Positions 32,767 to 40,501 of a stretch of DNA of 64,000 nt are shown here, piece by piece. Made by a program: the position numbers and the translations under genes. The stretch comes from a virus: positions 124,001 through 188,000 of IMG/VR virus record IMGVR_UViG_3300021338_000003, one strand, 5' to 3'. Every line of letters starts with the position of its first letter. The stretch's first letter is position 1. The notes under the pieces are model-generated. The model was not told the DNA's origin. It was given only the letters and a program-made list of their open reading frames with translations, and searched no databases.

Positions 32767-33457
32767 AGCTGCTCGCGCCATCCACGTAGACCGTCGGATA
32801 GTCGAAGAGGTCATCGACCAACTTGGTCGGGACATGGCTCGAAAATTTGGTCCGAAGGTTTCCCCAGGCTACAACCGTAACCCGGTATCAATGCAGACCA
32901 TCACCTTGAAGAACGTGAGAGGTGAAGAGGTCGCAGTAGACGTCGGGTTCACTACCCAAGCTTCCCCAGCTGGGGATTTCGCCCTCGGTGGAGGTATGGG
33001 CTATTACAAGCAGGGCCCCAAGAGGGGTCAGCCCGTGGTGGTCATCAACTTGAATGGCAAATACCCTCATGAGAGCTTCATGAAGGGTGTTGGGAGGCAG
33101 GACGTTGTTCAAGTTCTATTCCACGAATTGACTCATTCAGTTGATGTAGGCAAAGCCACATACAAAGCCAAGAACAAGTCTGGACTACCCTCGTCCCGAG
33201 ACCTCAACCTGGATGAATATTATAATGACCCTCGTGAGGTACGCGCTTTCATGCGAGAGTTGTTCGAAACCATTGCTCCCAGTGTCCGAAAGGTCATGGA
33301 CACATCTTTGGGTGGTCAATGGGGTCTGAATGGTACCATATCTCGTCAGTTGAAAAGCCTGACCGAGTGGCCCGTCATGGTCAAGTATCTGACCTCTTCG
33401 AACAGAAATAGGATACTCAAGGGTTTAGTGACCATGTTCCAAGACGAGGGACTGTAA
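32738..33457 (+). CDS. zinc metalloprotease-like protein (HELTH) with capsid-leader-like N-terminus
   Basis: The 239-residue product contains FHELTHSVD (residues 128-136), an HExxH zinc-binding and catalytic motif, followed by YYNDPREVRAF as possible third-ligand region. The leader MNRIRQTIVEAARA is the closest in this window to the T4 capsid targeting sequence, and IVE-A would suit a T4-type head protease. The ATG lies 29 bases inside tilS. An injected protease acting on host proteins is one reading. A virion maturation enzyme is another. Confidence 0.6.
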   Translation: MNRIRQTIVEAARAIHVDRRIVEEVIDQLGRDMARKFGPKVSPGYNRNPVSMQTITLKNVRGEEVAVDVGFTTQASPAGDFALGGGMGYYKQGPKRGQPVVVINLNGKYPHESFMKGVGRQDVVQVLFHELTHSVDVGKATYKAKNKSGLPSSRDLNLDEYYNDPREVRAFMRELFETIAPSVRKVMDTSLGGQWGLNGTISRQLKSLTEWPVMVKYLTSSNRNRILKGLVTMFQDEGL

Positions 33458-33471
33458 AACGCATTTGTTGA

Positions 33472-33546
33472 GGGTCTCTAGCTCAATTGGTTGGTAGCAT
33501 TCGGCTCATACCCGAACGGTTCTGGGTTCAAGTCCCAGGGGACCCA
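33472..33546 (+). tRNA. tRNA with anticodon CAT (Met or, with lysidine, Ile2)
   Basis: Cloverleaf: acceptor GGGTCTC/GGGACCC, D arm GCTC...AGC, anticodon stem TTCGG/CCGAA with loop CTCATAC, T arm CTGGG-TTCAAGT-CCCAG, discriminator A. CCA is not encoded. It lacks the initiator's three G-C pairs in the anticodon stem. The nearby tilS favours an Ile2 (AUA) identity, by inference. Confidence 0.9.
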
Positions 33547-33550
33547 TCAC

Positions 33551-33620
33551 ATATCCTGCAGTGAGTGTCCTTCACCCCATCAGTCGCTTGTCTGCACTCA
33601 CTGCAGGATATTTGTTTTTG
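33551..33620 (+). terminator. 17-bp hairpin between two tRNAs followed by a T-run
   Basis: Bases 33551-33567 (ATATCCTGCAGTGAGTG) pair perfectly with 33595-33611 around a 27-base loop. TTGTTTTTG follows, abutting the next tRNA. It could be an intrinsic terminator or a processing signal. Confidence 0.65.
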
Positions 33621-33701
33621 GGGTTGTGACGGAATTGGTAGACGACTCCCGCTCAAAATGGGAGGCCGAAAGGCGTGAGGGTTCGAATCCCTCCTTCCCC
33701 A
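33620..33701 (+). tRNA. tRNA-Leu(CAA)
   Basis: Class II tRNA: D arm with AATTGGTAGACG, anticodon stem TCCCG/TGGGA with loop CTCAAAA, variable arm GCC-GAAA-GGC, T arm GAGGG-TTCGAAT-CCCTC. The acceptor GGGGTTG/CTTCCCC has two U-U mismatches (positions 5-68 and 6-67), so editing or weakened function is possible. Confidence 0.85.
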
Positions 33702-33717
33702 CTTTCAGGAGACCGCC

Positions 33718-34413
33718 GTGAGAACGAAGAGCCTTGATGAGAGGAAGCTCGATCGGGCTATCGAGATCGCCGAGCAACTCGCTGCGGAACCTGTTGAAAA
33801 CCCGGCGTATACAGACGCATGGAAGAAGACGGCAAGTTCCTGGCGCTGCGCGCGTGGACTCGGAGAGTTCGAAAAAGGTGTCAAAATGGCCACGGACCGT
33901 TTTCGCAAGCTCTTTGTCGAGTGCTCTGACTTCTCGGAGGCAAAAGAACCATTTGGTGATGGGCCATGGAGAAGGCAGGCCACGAAGTTCAAATCCTTCC
34001 TCGATGAGGTTGAGAATATGAACAATGACTCTCATGACGCTGCCTTTGGGCCTGGTCACCTGGTCCCGGGATTCAAAGCATCATCAGTGGATGAGATTGT
34101 AGAACGCATGAGACGGGCAAAGGCTCGGCTATCTCGGGTAGGGCACCGAGAGGATACGAAGCCATCGTTGCGTCGTATCCGGGCTATGTACCCGCCCACA
34201 AACGACCAGATCATGAGCTTGTTCCTCGAAACTTCCTCCTCCGAAAAGGAAGCCGCTATCGGTAGGGCCTGTGATTGGTGTTCCAGTGCGTTCGATACTC
34301 TTTCCGACCGGTCGTTGGCAAATGAATGGGCAAAATGTGCCGCATTTGTGTCATCAATTCGGGACGCATACATTCGCGGTCGGTTGGACCAAGAAGCAGA
34401 AAGGAATAATTAA
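33718..34413 (+). CDS. hypothetical helical protein between tRNAs, 231 aa
   Basis: A GTG start follows CAGGAG. The product is mainly helical and basic, with several Trp and Cys residues and no recognised motif. Location within the tRNA cluster could mean a role in RNA metabolism, but nothing in the sequence shows it. Confidence 0.55.
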   Translation: MRTKSLDERKLDRAIEIAEQLAAEPVENPAYTDAWKKTASSWRCARGLGEFEKGVKMATDRFRKLFVECSDFSEAKEPFGDGPWRRQATKFKSFLDEVENMNNDSHDAAFGPGHLVPGFKASSVDEIVERMRRAKARLSRVGHREDTKPSLRRIRAMYPPTNDQIMSLFLETSSSEKEAAIGRACDWCSSAFDTLSDRSLANEWAKCAAFVSSIRDAYIRGRLDQEAERNN

Positions 34414-34418
34414 CTGCT

Positions 34419-34503
34419 GGAAGTGTGACCGAGTGGCTTAAGGTAGCGGTCTTGAAAACCGCCGCGTTTCAAAGCGCCGTGGGTTCGAATCCCACCACTT
34501 CCG
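34419..34503 (+). tRNA. tRNA-Ser(TGA)
   Basis: Acceptor GGAAGTG/CACTTCC, class II D arm, anticodon stem GCGGT/ACCGC with loop CTTGAAA, long variable arm, T arm GTGGG-TTCGAAT-CCCAC, discriminator G as in serine tRNAs. Confidence 0.95.
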
Positions 34504-34509
34504 TTTCAA

Positions 34510-34583
34510 TGGGGTGTCGCCAAGCTGGTTAAGGCATCGGTTTTTGGCACCGATATGCGAAGGTTCGAATCCTTCCACCCCAA
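34510..34583 (+). tRNA. tRNA-Gln(TTG)
   Basis: Acceptor TGGGGTG/CACCCCA, D arm with AAGCTGGTTAAGG, anticodon stem TCGGT/ACCGA with loop TTTTGGC, T arm GAAGG-TTCGAAT-CCTTC, discriminator A. Confidence 0.95.
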
Positions 34584-34662
34584 CTCTTCACTTGGATATG
34601 CATATGACCCCCTATCAACTCGCACTGCGCCGATATTTCACTTCCATTTTCGGAGGAATATC

Positions 34663-34944
34663 GTGCCACACATCAACCACTCCCGAGGGGAGACTCGCGA
34701 ATTTGTGTTTCGCAAGCGAAAGACTGGCAAGAAATACAGGCAGGGGCGCCGCCGCAAGAATGGCAAGCGCTACCAAGTAGCAAGGTTGGTATTCAGAGCC
34801 TGGTGTCCTTGTTGTATGGTGCCACTTGACAGAAGCAAGTACTGGGGACGGTACGTAAACAGGATCGAAAGAGAAGCGGCTCGAAAGGAAATCCAGAACG
34901 TGCTTCACGAGATGGATGGGGTTACGGCTCTGTTTCTTGATTAG
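34663..34944 (+). CDS. small basic protein with CPCC motif, 93 aa
   Basis: A GTG start is supported by GGAGG eight bases upstream. The product is strongly basic (FRKRKTGKKYRQGRRRKNGK), then has WCPCCMVPL, a possible metal site. Such a protein probably binds nucleic acid. An overlapping frame from ATG 34598 is less convincing. Confidence 0.55.
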   Translation: MPHINHSRGETREFVFRKRKTGKKYRQGRRRKNGKRYQVARLVFRAWCPCCMVPLDRSKYWGRYVNRIEREAARKEIQNVLHEMDGVTALFLD

Positions 34945-34955
34945 GAGGAAGTCTC

Positions 34956-35291
34956 ATGTCCATATCAGAACTCCTGGAGCCGTCAGAAATCCTGGAAGAA
35001 GAGGTTGCAGCCTTCGGGGATGACTGGATGCTTCCAGAAGGTATACGTGTCAAATACTCGGATGCATATGTAGTCGCTCGTTACGAAGACACATCAGGAT
35101 CTCTGATCGAAGTAACACGTGAAGCAATGCCCGCAGTGTTCTACTGTGTATCCTACCGAGGGTTTGAGATTGGGTTTGATTCTGGAACAGATGCAGCACA
35201 ATATGCCGCAGCAGTAGCGAAGTCCCTTATGTTTGGGGCGACTATCTCTAAAAATGAATCAGGTGTCCATGAATACGAAAGTGGGGGTTAG
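34956..35291 (+). CDS. hypothetical acidic protein, 111 aa
   Basis: AGGAGG precedes the ATG. The product is acidic with a beta-rich centre and no motif. Its codon use (ATA, CGT, AGA, GTA) looks more AT-rich than neighbouring genes, which may mean recent acquisition. Confidence 0.55.
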   Translation: MSISELLEPSEILEEEVAAFGDDWMLPEGIRVKYSDAYVVARYEDTSGSLIEVTREAMPAVFYCVSYRGFEIGFDSGTDAAQYAAAVAKSLMFGATISKNESGVHEYESGG

Positions 35292-35293
35292 TC

Positions 35294-35587
35294 ATGATAT
35301 GCGTTTCTTGCGGACAGGAAACCAAGGGCACTGATCTCTGTGAGCCTGAGTGCGCAGTGAAGGTCGAGGGTAGCACTCTGTGGGAACCCAAGTGGGCCCC
35401 GGTGGGCGGAGGCAAATTCCTCCTGTCTACCGAGGATCGTCTTGCGTTGCGCAACGCACCACCTCCGCCTAACCGGTATGGGTGGTGCGTTTTTCTTGCT
35501 TCTGAGAAGACCGTCCCCGCCGAGGCCAACGCCCGATGGGTGTCGCTGAACGATACGGACGAGATGATCCGACAAGGATCGTCATAA
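35294..35587 (+). CDS. small zinc-ribbon-like protein, 97 aa
   Basis: It follows the preceding gene closely. It begins MICVSCGQETKGTDLCEPEC, four cysteines in a zinc-ribbon arrangement. Function is unknown. Confidence 0.5.
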   Translation: MICVSCGQETKGTDLCEPECAVKVEGSTLWEPKWAPVGGGKFLLSTEDRLALRNAPPPPNRYGWCVFLASEKTVPAEANARWVSLNDTDEMIRQGSS

Positions 35588-35598
35588 CGATCCTAGGC

Positions 35599-35627
35599 TT
35601 GACATTTCTCGGATGTCGTGCTATAAT
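35599..35627 (+). promoter_or_regulatory. strong consensus promoter for the tRNA/large RNA unit
   Basis: TTGACA at 35599-35604 and TATAAT at 35622-35627 have a 17-base spacer ending TCGTGC. It is the best consensus promoter of the window. It precedes a leader with hairpin GCCGGGG/CCCCGGC (35671-35692), two tRNAs and the large structured RNA. Confidence 0.88.
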
Positions 35628-35702
35628 ACTTGTATCGATGGTCATTGAAAACACAATACGGATTTCGGAAGCCGGGGAAAGGACACCCCGGCATTGCGAG
35701 AA

Positions 35703-35775
<73 letters not shown>

Positions 35776-35784
35776 TTTTCACAT

Positions 35785-35858
35785 GGGTTTGTAGCTCAGC
35801 TGGATAGAGCATCGGCCTTCTAAGCCGGCGGTCGTGGGTTCGAATCCCGCCAGACCCA
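35785..35858 (+). tRNA. tRNA-Arg(TCT)
   Basis: Acceptor GGGTTTG/CAGACCC, D arm GCTCAGCTGGATAGAGC, anticodon stem TCGGC/GCCGG with loop CTTCTAA, T arm GTGGG-TTCGAAT-CCCGC, discriminator A. Confidence 0.95.
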
Positions 35859-36422
35859 TCTTTTTCTTTCGAGGCGCTAGGCCCTGTCCCGAGAATGCCG
35901 GGACCACCTAGGTGCGGCGCTCAAACCTCGAAAGGGGCGCGGTCACGAGGCGTTACACGTGACTAGGGTAGGGTGTGGTAGCCCCTACTTCGTCCAGAAA
36001 TCTGAAAGGTGATGTACACACCCGGAGGTGGGAGGACGTTCGGTCAGATCAACCGCCGAATTACAATTAAACACCAGAGGTCAGCTGCGGGGCCTCGAAT
36101 TTGGTCGAAAGACTACAACAAGAGCGGCAGCAGTCAAGTGAACTCGGAGGCATCCGAGGAACCTGCTTGGCATTCTTTTTCGATTTTTTGCAAACGCTCC
36201 CAGCAGGGCGACCGTGGGTCGGATGGACAGTCCGCCCCTCCTCGGATCGTTCCTACTCGCCGGCCCTAAGTCGGTGCAACCCCTGCTGGGGGTCATCTTG
36301 GGTCTACCGACGTTCTAGTCCGTAGGCTTTCGCTCCGAAGGTGATGCTGCATCGGCTACCCTAATCTTCGGCGAATATAGGGAAACAGACTGCTAGATGG
36401 TGCGGTTCAATGAGAACCCCCA

Positions 36423-36991
36423 TTGAAGTCATCGATAACCTGCCCGGCCAGTTAGGGAAGCGATGGTTGCGATTGAGGTTGAGATTGGTAATGCAATGCT
36501 ATCCACGCGCCGAGGTGCCTTCTAGGGTAGCATTCCCCTCAATCGCTTTCTTTTCGGGAGTCTATTGGAAGTCTCCCGTTTGTGGAATATGTGCTGGAAT
36601 GCTGTCCCTGGGCGCAGCACATATGTGATGTCAGGGAAACCTAGAGCTGGTGACAAAATGCGATGACATACTCATAAGGCTGGCTCCGGCCTTATACCAA
36701 AAGTCTGAAACTTTCAGACAGGGCACACATATCCGACTCAAGTGTTGCCGAGTACCAGTCCTGCTCGAAGCATCAAGGATACCGCCCCCTCTGGACTGGG
36801 AGGTGGGTGTTGAGTTCGAATCTCTTTTGGGTCATTGAGGGGTTATCTGGTGTTCCACCTCCCGGGGTGACCCCTCAAAATAAGTAGGGAATAGGAACGT
36901 AGAAGGCGCGGGCGCACGTGTCCTTTGAAGTCATCGATAACCCCCGTAGACGCTGAAGCCATTTGGTGAATGCCGAGGGAATAAGCGATGG
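36423..36991 (+). repeat. duplicated RNA motif
   Basis: TTGAAGTCATCGATAACC occurs at 36423-36440 and 36925-36942. Each copy is followed by AGGGAA plus AAGCGATGG (36454-36466; 36976-36991). CATCG of the first part can pair with CGATG of the second, so a structural module appears twice. Confidence 0.75.
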
Positions 36992-37209
36992 CACTTAATC
37001 TTGCGGACTGGGACGACGCAGGGGTGCTGTTCATTCAGGCCACACTCTAGGGTGTAGGAGAGTTTGAACAGCAAAACCAGTCCCCGAAGCCGCCAGCCCC
37101 TATATATTAGGAGGGGACGGAACTGGGGCAAGACCTCCTGAAGTGGGGCAGGGTTAGCCGGACTACCTTCGAAGATACCCGGAAATCGTGCAATGAGGAC
37201 TCGTGTGGG

Positions 37210-37229
37210 CCTGTCAAAATTTTGACAGG
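37210..37229. repeat. 20-bp perfect palindrome
   Basis: CCTGTCAAAATTTTGACAGG is self-complementary over all 20 bases. As RNA it forms a stem with a small AU loop. As DNA it would suit a dimeric protein. Confidence 0.7.
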
Positions 37230-37385
37230 GAAAGCATCGGAGCGTAAGCTTTGGGACAGAAATGTCCGGGGACCCAAATATAAGACGCGTAGCCAATGAC
37301 GCGACCATCGAATTCTGGCATTCCTGAACTCATCAGGAATTAGTCCAAGGCTATAACCGGACAGTGAAAAAGAACATGAGCGGAT

Positions 37386-37420
37386 GGGAACGTTAGACCC
37401 CGGAAGGGAACGTTAGACCC
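37386..37420 (+). repeat. tandem 15-base direct repeat
   Basis: GGGAACGTTAGACCC is repeated exactly with a 20-base period (37386-37400, 37406-37420) near the end of the structured RNA region. Confidence 0.8.
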
Positions 37421-37445
37421 GGCTTTTCAGCAAATCACCAGCAAA

Positions 37446-37691
37446 ATATGCGGTTTCGACCGTTTTGTCGCTACCATGGTGACAGAGAGTATGGCTAGAC
37501 TCTCACCATGCACATAAACGGCCGCTTCCCGAGGCATTCCTTCTTGTCATGCCTTCTTAGTCTTGGGAAGCGGCCGTTTCTGTATTTGACGTTTCTGCCC
37601 CTTGGGCAGACGATTCTGCCACCACATATTGATGGTGGTGACGTCTCCCGGGCAGGATATATCCGCGTGTGCCCTGACGATGGCCTCTTTC
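37446..37691. other. non-coding segment with three strong hairpins (probable terminators)
   Basis: It holds a long imperfect hairpin at 37476-37509 (ATGGTG and GAGAGT arms). A 14-bp perfect GC-rich stem follows at 37517-37530/37565-37578, with inner AGGCAT/ATGCCT and the tail TTCTGTATTTG. TCTGCCC-CTT-GGGCAGA lies at 37594-37610. They lie between the structured RNA and a convergent gene, so termination from both sides is likely. No gene is seen. Confidence 0.65.
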
Positions 37692-38825
37692 TCACGATCG
37701 TTGTACATGGTCTAGCACCACTCGGCGCACCGAGCTTGAGATGGATTTGAGAAGACGAGTCATTTCGTTTGCTATCTCGTCTATCTCCTTGCGAGTCTTA
37801 ACTCCGGGCTGATTTAGGGTCTGGTATCTGGCCCCGAAAGTGTCCTGAAGACCCTCTTTGTACCTCTTTTGGATAGCGGGGGAGGCATACTTGGTAAGAC
37901 CATGGAGAGATCCCTGGCCATAGAACGTCAAGTGGCTATTGGGGTGAGCTTTGATGGTCTCTATGGTATCATCAACAAGGTCTCCTATCGGTTTGGTGAA
38001 CTTTCGTATCCTGGGGTCCGACCGAACGTCTGAAGGAGTCCCGAAGAACCCCGCTGCCACCAGTCCAAGCATGGTGGACAAATGCACTTGGACTTCGACC
38101 CCTCCATCCCATTGGGTTACGGATTTGACTACATATGGTTTCCCGATTTTGTCTCTATTGGACCATACCTGGCCCATAAGGTATCGGGTATCCGAGTTCA
38201 ATTCAGATTCGTGCATGTTAGCAATATATTGGAAAAGACCGCCCGTCTCGTACCCTTCGATGTTTTGGCCCCTCCTGATGAGGTCCTCCCACTCATTGTC
38301 TTCAATCAGACCTCTAATTACCTCGTTGACATCCTTCCCGTGAAGCATATCCCGGAAGCGGCGGATGACTTTGACTACCTCAACCCTCATCTTTCCAGGT
38401 AGGGCTAGGATTTCGTTCTCTGCCGCATACCGGGTCTTGGTGACGTCAATACCCTCCTTGAGGACAGTGCGAAGAATGACCCCACCTTCCCCTAGAAGGA
38501 TTTCTCCTGGGTTGTCAGATATCAGCTTCGCCAGCTGCCTTGTGATGTTGAAAGCTGGAACCGTGGTGGCAAATTGAAACGCCGTTTCGATGTGGGGGCT
38601 CCACGAGGTCAAAGAATCCGAAGAAATAATACCATTCTGGATTTTGGACAGGAACTCCTGAAGTTTTTCCTCGGTGTCGAAACGAAGCCCTCGGAATACC
38701 TCTTTGGACCCTCTAAGAGGGTATCGCGAGACAAGGCTGTCTCGATAAGAAGTAGGGACTGGTCCTTCACCCCGAACATAGTAGAACAATGCCCGGTCAT
38801 CAGGGTCGAGGTCGTAGGGGTCCAT
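37692..38825 (-). CDS. ADP-ribosyltransferase-like protein (R-S-E class), 377 aa
   Basis: The order of motifs fits arginine-type mono-ADP-ribosyltransferases such as T4 Alt/ModA. VFRGL gives the NAD-binding Arg near residue 45. SLTSWS at about 71-76 is the STS motif, followed by a PHIETAFQFA helix. AENEILALPG at 135-144 supplies the catalytic ExE. The first 40 residues and the C-terminal 200 helical residues are unassigned. It would transfer ADP-ribose from NAD to host proteins. GGAG precedes the ATG on the minus strand. Confidence 0.72.
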   Translation of the reverse strand: MDPYDLDPDDRALFYYVRGEGPVPTSYRDSLVSRYPLRGSKEVFRGLRFDTEEKLQEFLSKIQNGIISSDSLTSWSPHIETAFQFATTVPAFNITRQLAKLISDNPGEILLGEGGVILRTVLKEGIDVTKTRYAAENEILALPGKMRVEVVKVIRRFRDMLHGKDVNEVIRGLIEDNEWEDLIRRGQNIEGYETGGLFQYIANMHESELNSDTRYLMGQVWSNRDKIGKPYVVKSVTQWDGGVEVQVHLSTMLGLVAAGFFGTPSDVRSDPRIRKFTKPIGDLVDDTIETIKAHPNSHLTFYGQGSLHGLTKYASPAIQKRYKEGLQDTFGARYQTLNQPGVKTRKEIDEIANEMTRLLKSISSSVRRVVLDHVQRS

Positions 38826-38851
38826 GTTTTCTCCAAGTGAAAGGATCCTAC

Positions 38852-38880
38852 TTGCACCATATGGCGTGCCATGTTAAAAT
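38852..38880 (+). promoter_or_regulatory. sigma-70-type promoter with GTGCCATGT -10 extension
   Basis: TTGCAC at 38852-38857, 17-base spacer, TAAAAT at 38875-38880. It drives the rightward gene series from 38903. Confidence 0.85.
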
Positions 38881-38902
38881 GATTTTACAAGGAGGCAATC
38901 CG

Positions 38903-39502
38903 ATGTCTGAGATCACCCCAAACCTGAAGCTCGCCCTCTCCCTTCCCCGCAGTGCGGACCACTCGATTCGGATGCCCAAGGGCATGGACATGACCCCCGG
39001 ACAGTGGGTCGATGAGGCCGGTGGGTCCTTCACCGCTGAGGAGATGCAGACCTTCGTGAACGAATGGTACCCCACGAACGACGGAGTCGAGTTCGACGAC
39101 GCCCGGTCTCGCTACAAGACCAACAACCAGCGTCGCTTCGTCGAGGACGCCTTGGCAATCCGCAAGGAGCGGGACAAGGCTCTCACCGTTGCTGCCCAGG
39201 AGCGGGAAGTCCAGGTCACCAAGGACATCTTCTCCGAGATGATGGGCGCCTTTGGGAGGGTCTGCGAGATCATGCAGCAGAATATCCCCGAGGATGAGAA
39301 GGGGTCCGAGATCGGATACATCATCCACGTAGCCAGTGGGCTGCTGGACATCCAGACCGAGAAGGGTGACTACGATGAGGAGTACAACTGCGTCACCGGA
39401 GGATTCTACCCCTACCCCAAGGTGAACATCACCAACAACCTGGCCTGGTGCATCAAGACCAGCATCAAGGCCATCGACCTCGTGACGGACAAGGGGGAGT
39501 GA
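38903..39502 (+). CDS. hypothetical protein, 199 aa
   Basis: AGGAGG precedes the ATG. The product is helical in the middle (ALAIRKERDKALTVAAQERE) and ends in a Tyr/Asn-rich part. No family is recognised. First gene of a tightly overlapping cluster to 42744. Confidence 0.6.
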   Translation: MSEITPNLKLALSLPRSADHSIRMPKGMDMTPGQWVDEAGGSFTAEEMQTFVNEWYPTNDGVEFDDARSRYKTNNQRRFVEDALAIRKERDKALTVAAQEREVQVTKDIFSEMMGAFGRVCEIMQQNIPEDEKGSEIGYIIHVASGLLDIQTEKGDYDEEYNCVTGGFYPYPKVNITNNLAWCIKTSIKAIDLVTDKGE

Positions 39503-40110
39503 TGCCAAAGCTGAGGGTCATAAACAAGGGGCATCTTCACGACCACCGTTGGGTCGTCTCGGGAGGATCTTGGCACCGCTCGGAAATCAATAGATACGTG
39601 TCCACCGAGTGGATGCTCGAATTCATCGCCAGTGAAAAGAACGGCGCAAGAGTTCACACTGTATTCATAGACCCCACTTGTAGTCATCCTCCCAAGAAGA
39701 CTCATGTTAATGTGTGCACCAACAACTCCGAAGGTGTTTTCGAAAATCGATATGTAGTTGCTTTCAACTCCTATCTCGACGCTAGGGATTTCGCCGTCAA
39801 GGCCACGAAGTTGATGGATACCGAGGTTCCATGGTTTGACTATGTTGGAGAGTTTTTGGAGGATGATGGAGACGGGGTTGACCCTAGCGCGATTTTCGAG
39901 TGCCACAATTTCAGGGGTGCTCTATCAGATTTGGACCCGGATATCTTGGTGGTGGCCAACTCGGGGTCTTTGGGGGAAATTCCTGCCTACCCCGAAAATG
40001 TGGAGTGGGTCTTCGCTCGATGGACCGAGGGGACCGAGGGGTTTATTATCCGACACACCGGGTCGTGGCCCCTGTTCGTCTCCCGATTCCATAAACTCGA
40101 CTTTTTCTAG
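39502..40110 (+). CDS. hypothetical protein, 202 aa
   Basis: The ATG overlaps the previous stop (TGATG). The product is rich in aromatic residues and His with an alpha/beta look, without signal peptide or recognised motif. Confidence 0.55.
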   Translation: MPKLRVINKGHLHDHRWVVSGGSWHRSEINRYVSTEWMLEFIASEKNGARVHTVFIDPTCSHPPKKTHVNVCTNNSEGVFENRYVVAFNSYLDARDFAVKATKLMDTEVPWFDYVGEFLEDDGDGVDPSAIFECHNFRGALSDLDPDILVVANSGSLGEIPAYPENVEWVFARWTEGTEGFIIRHTGSWPLFVSRFHKLDFF

Positions 40111-40120
40111 GAGAGAACCG

Positions 40121-40501
40121 ATGCGCTACGAAGAAGAGGCCCAAGTGTTTGCCTGGAGTAGCATTCTATATCTGGCCACCATGGTCATCTTGGCCCTGGG
40201 CCTGATACTCGCAACCGCGACATGGCTCGGTGCCCTACCCTGGATGCTGGACGCCGAGAGAGAGGCTGCGGTTCATAGTCACCAATTCGTTGCTTCTCGG
40301 CAGGCCGCCTTGGTCGAATACTCCGCAGCATACCGGAAGCTCGACGTTCGCATCATCGAGGCCGAGGGTAATGACCGAATGGTTGATGCCCTTGTCCTTC
40401 AGCGGGATACCTTGATCGACAACATGAAGAGGGAGGCTGCCTCTCTCAACCCTGAGGACATCCCCAAGGATGCCCGAACCATTCTGGAGAACAACCAATG
40501 A
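40121..40501 (+). CDS. membrane-anchored coiled-coil protein (possible i-spanin)
   Basis: GGAG precedes the ATG. One strong membrane segment (residues 14-40, core ATMVILALGLILATATW) is followed by a charged helical domain. That is the layout of Rz-type inner-membrane spanins. The next gene encodes a secreted, cysteine-bearing protein, as expected for an outer spanin, but that protein is rather large. Alternative: an unrelated inner-membrane protein. Confidence 0.5.
   Translation: MRYEEEAQVFAWSSILYLATMVILALGLILATATWLGALPWMLDAEREAAVHSHQFVASRQAALVEYSAAYRKLDVRIIEAEGNDRMVDALVLQRDTLIDNMKREAASLNPEDIPKDARTILENNQ

Larger units (their letters stand above)
35867..37445 (+). ncRNA. large structured non-coding RNA region (GOLLD/ROOL-like in setting)
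   Basis: About 1.6 kb without a credible gene but dense in strong helices. Examples: TTTCGAGG/CCTCGAAA (35867/35926), GTCGGT/ACCGAC (36270/36306), GCGATTGAGG/CCTCAATCGC (36469/36537), AATGCTATCC/GGGTAGCATT (36495/36525), ATATGTGCTG/CAGCACATAT (36589/36615) with a possible pseudoknot TCCCTG/CAGGGA, TTGAGGGGT/ACCCCTCAA (36835/36870), GCTGTTC/GAACAGC (37026/37066), GGACA-GAAA-TGTCC (37254), ATTCCTGA/TCAGGAAT (37320). A T-loop-like GTTCGAATC occurs at 36814. Phage GOLLD and ROOL RNAs also lie beside tRNAs. Class membership is not established, and it may be one RNA or two. Confidence 0.7.

Noticed and set aside
34598-34780. 60-residue frame starting ATG 34598
   Set aside because: Weak ribosome site. 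It is overlapped by the better-supported basic protein starting at GTG 34663.
36640-36840. A further tRNA (CTCATAA and GTTCGAATC present)
   Set aside because: No D arm, and the T stem has only three pairs. The pieces fit better as a T-loop motif in the large RNA.
36009-37308. Several 60-125 residue open frames in the structured region
   Set aside because: They lack ribosome sites, overlap on both strands, and their composition is unlike neighbouring genes. RNA helices explain the region better.
35867-37445. tmRNA or RNase P RNA
   Set aside because: No tmRNA acceptor with encoded tag and none of the conserved RNase P core sequences were found.
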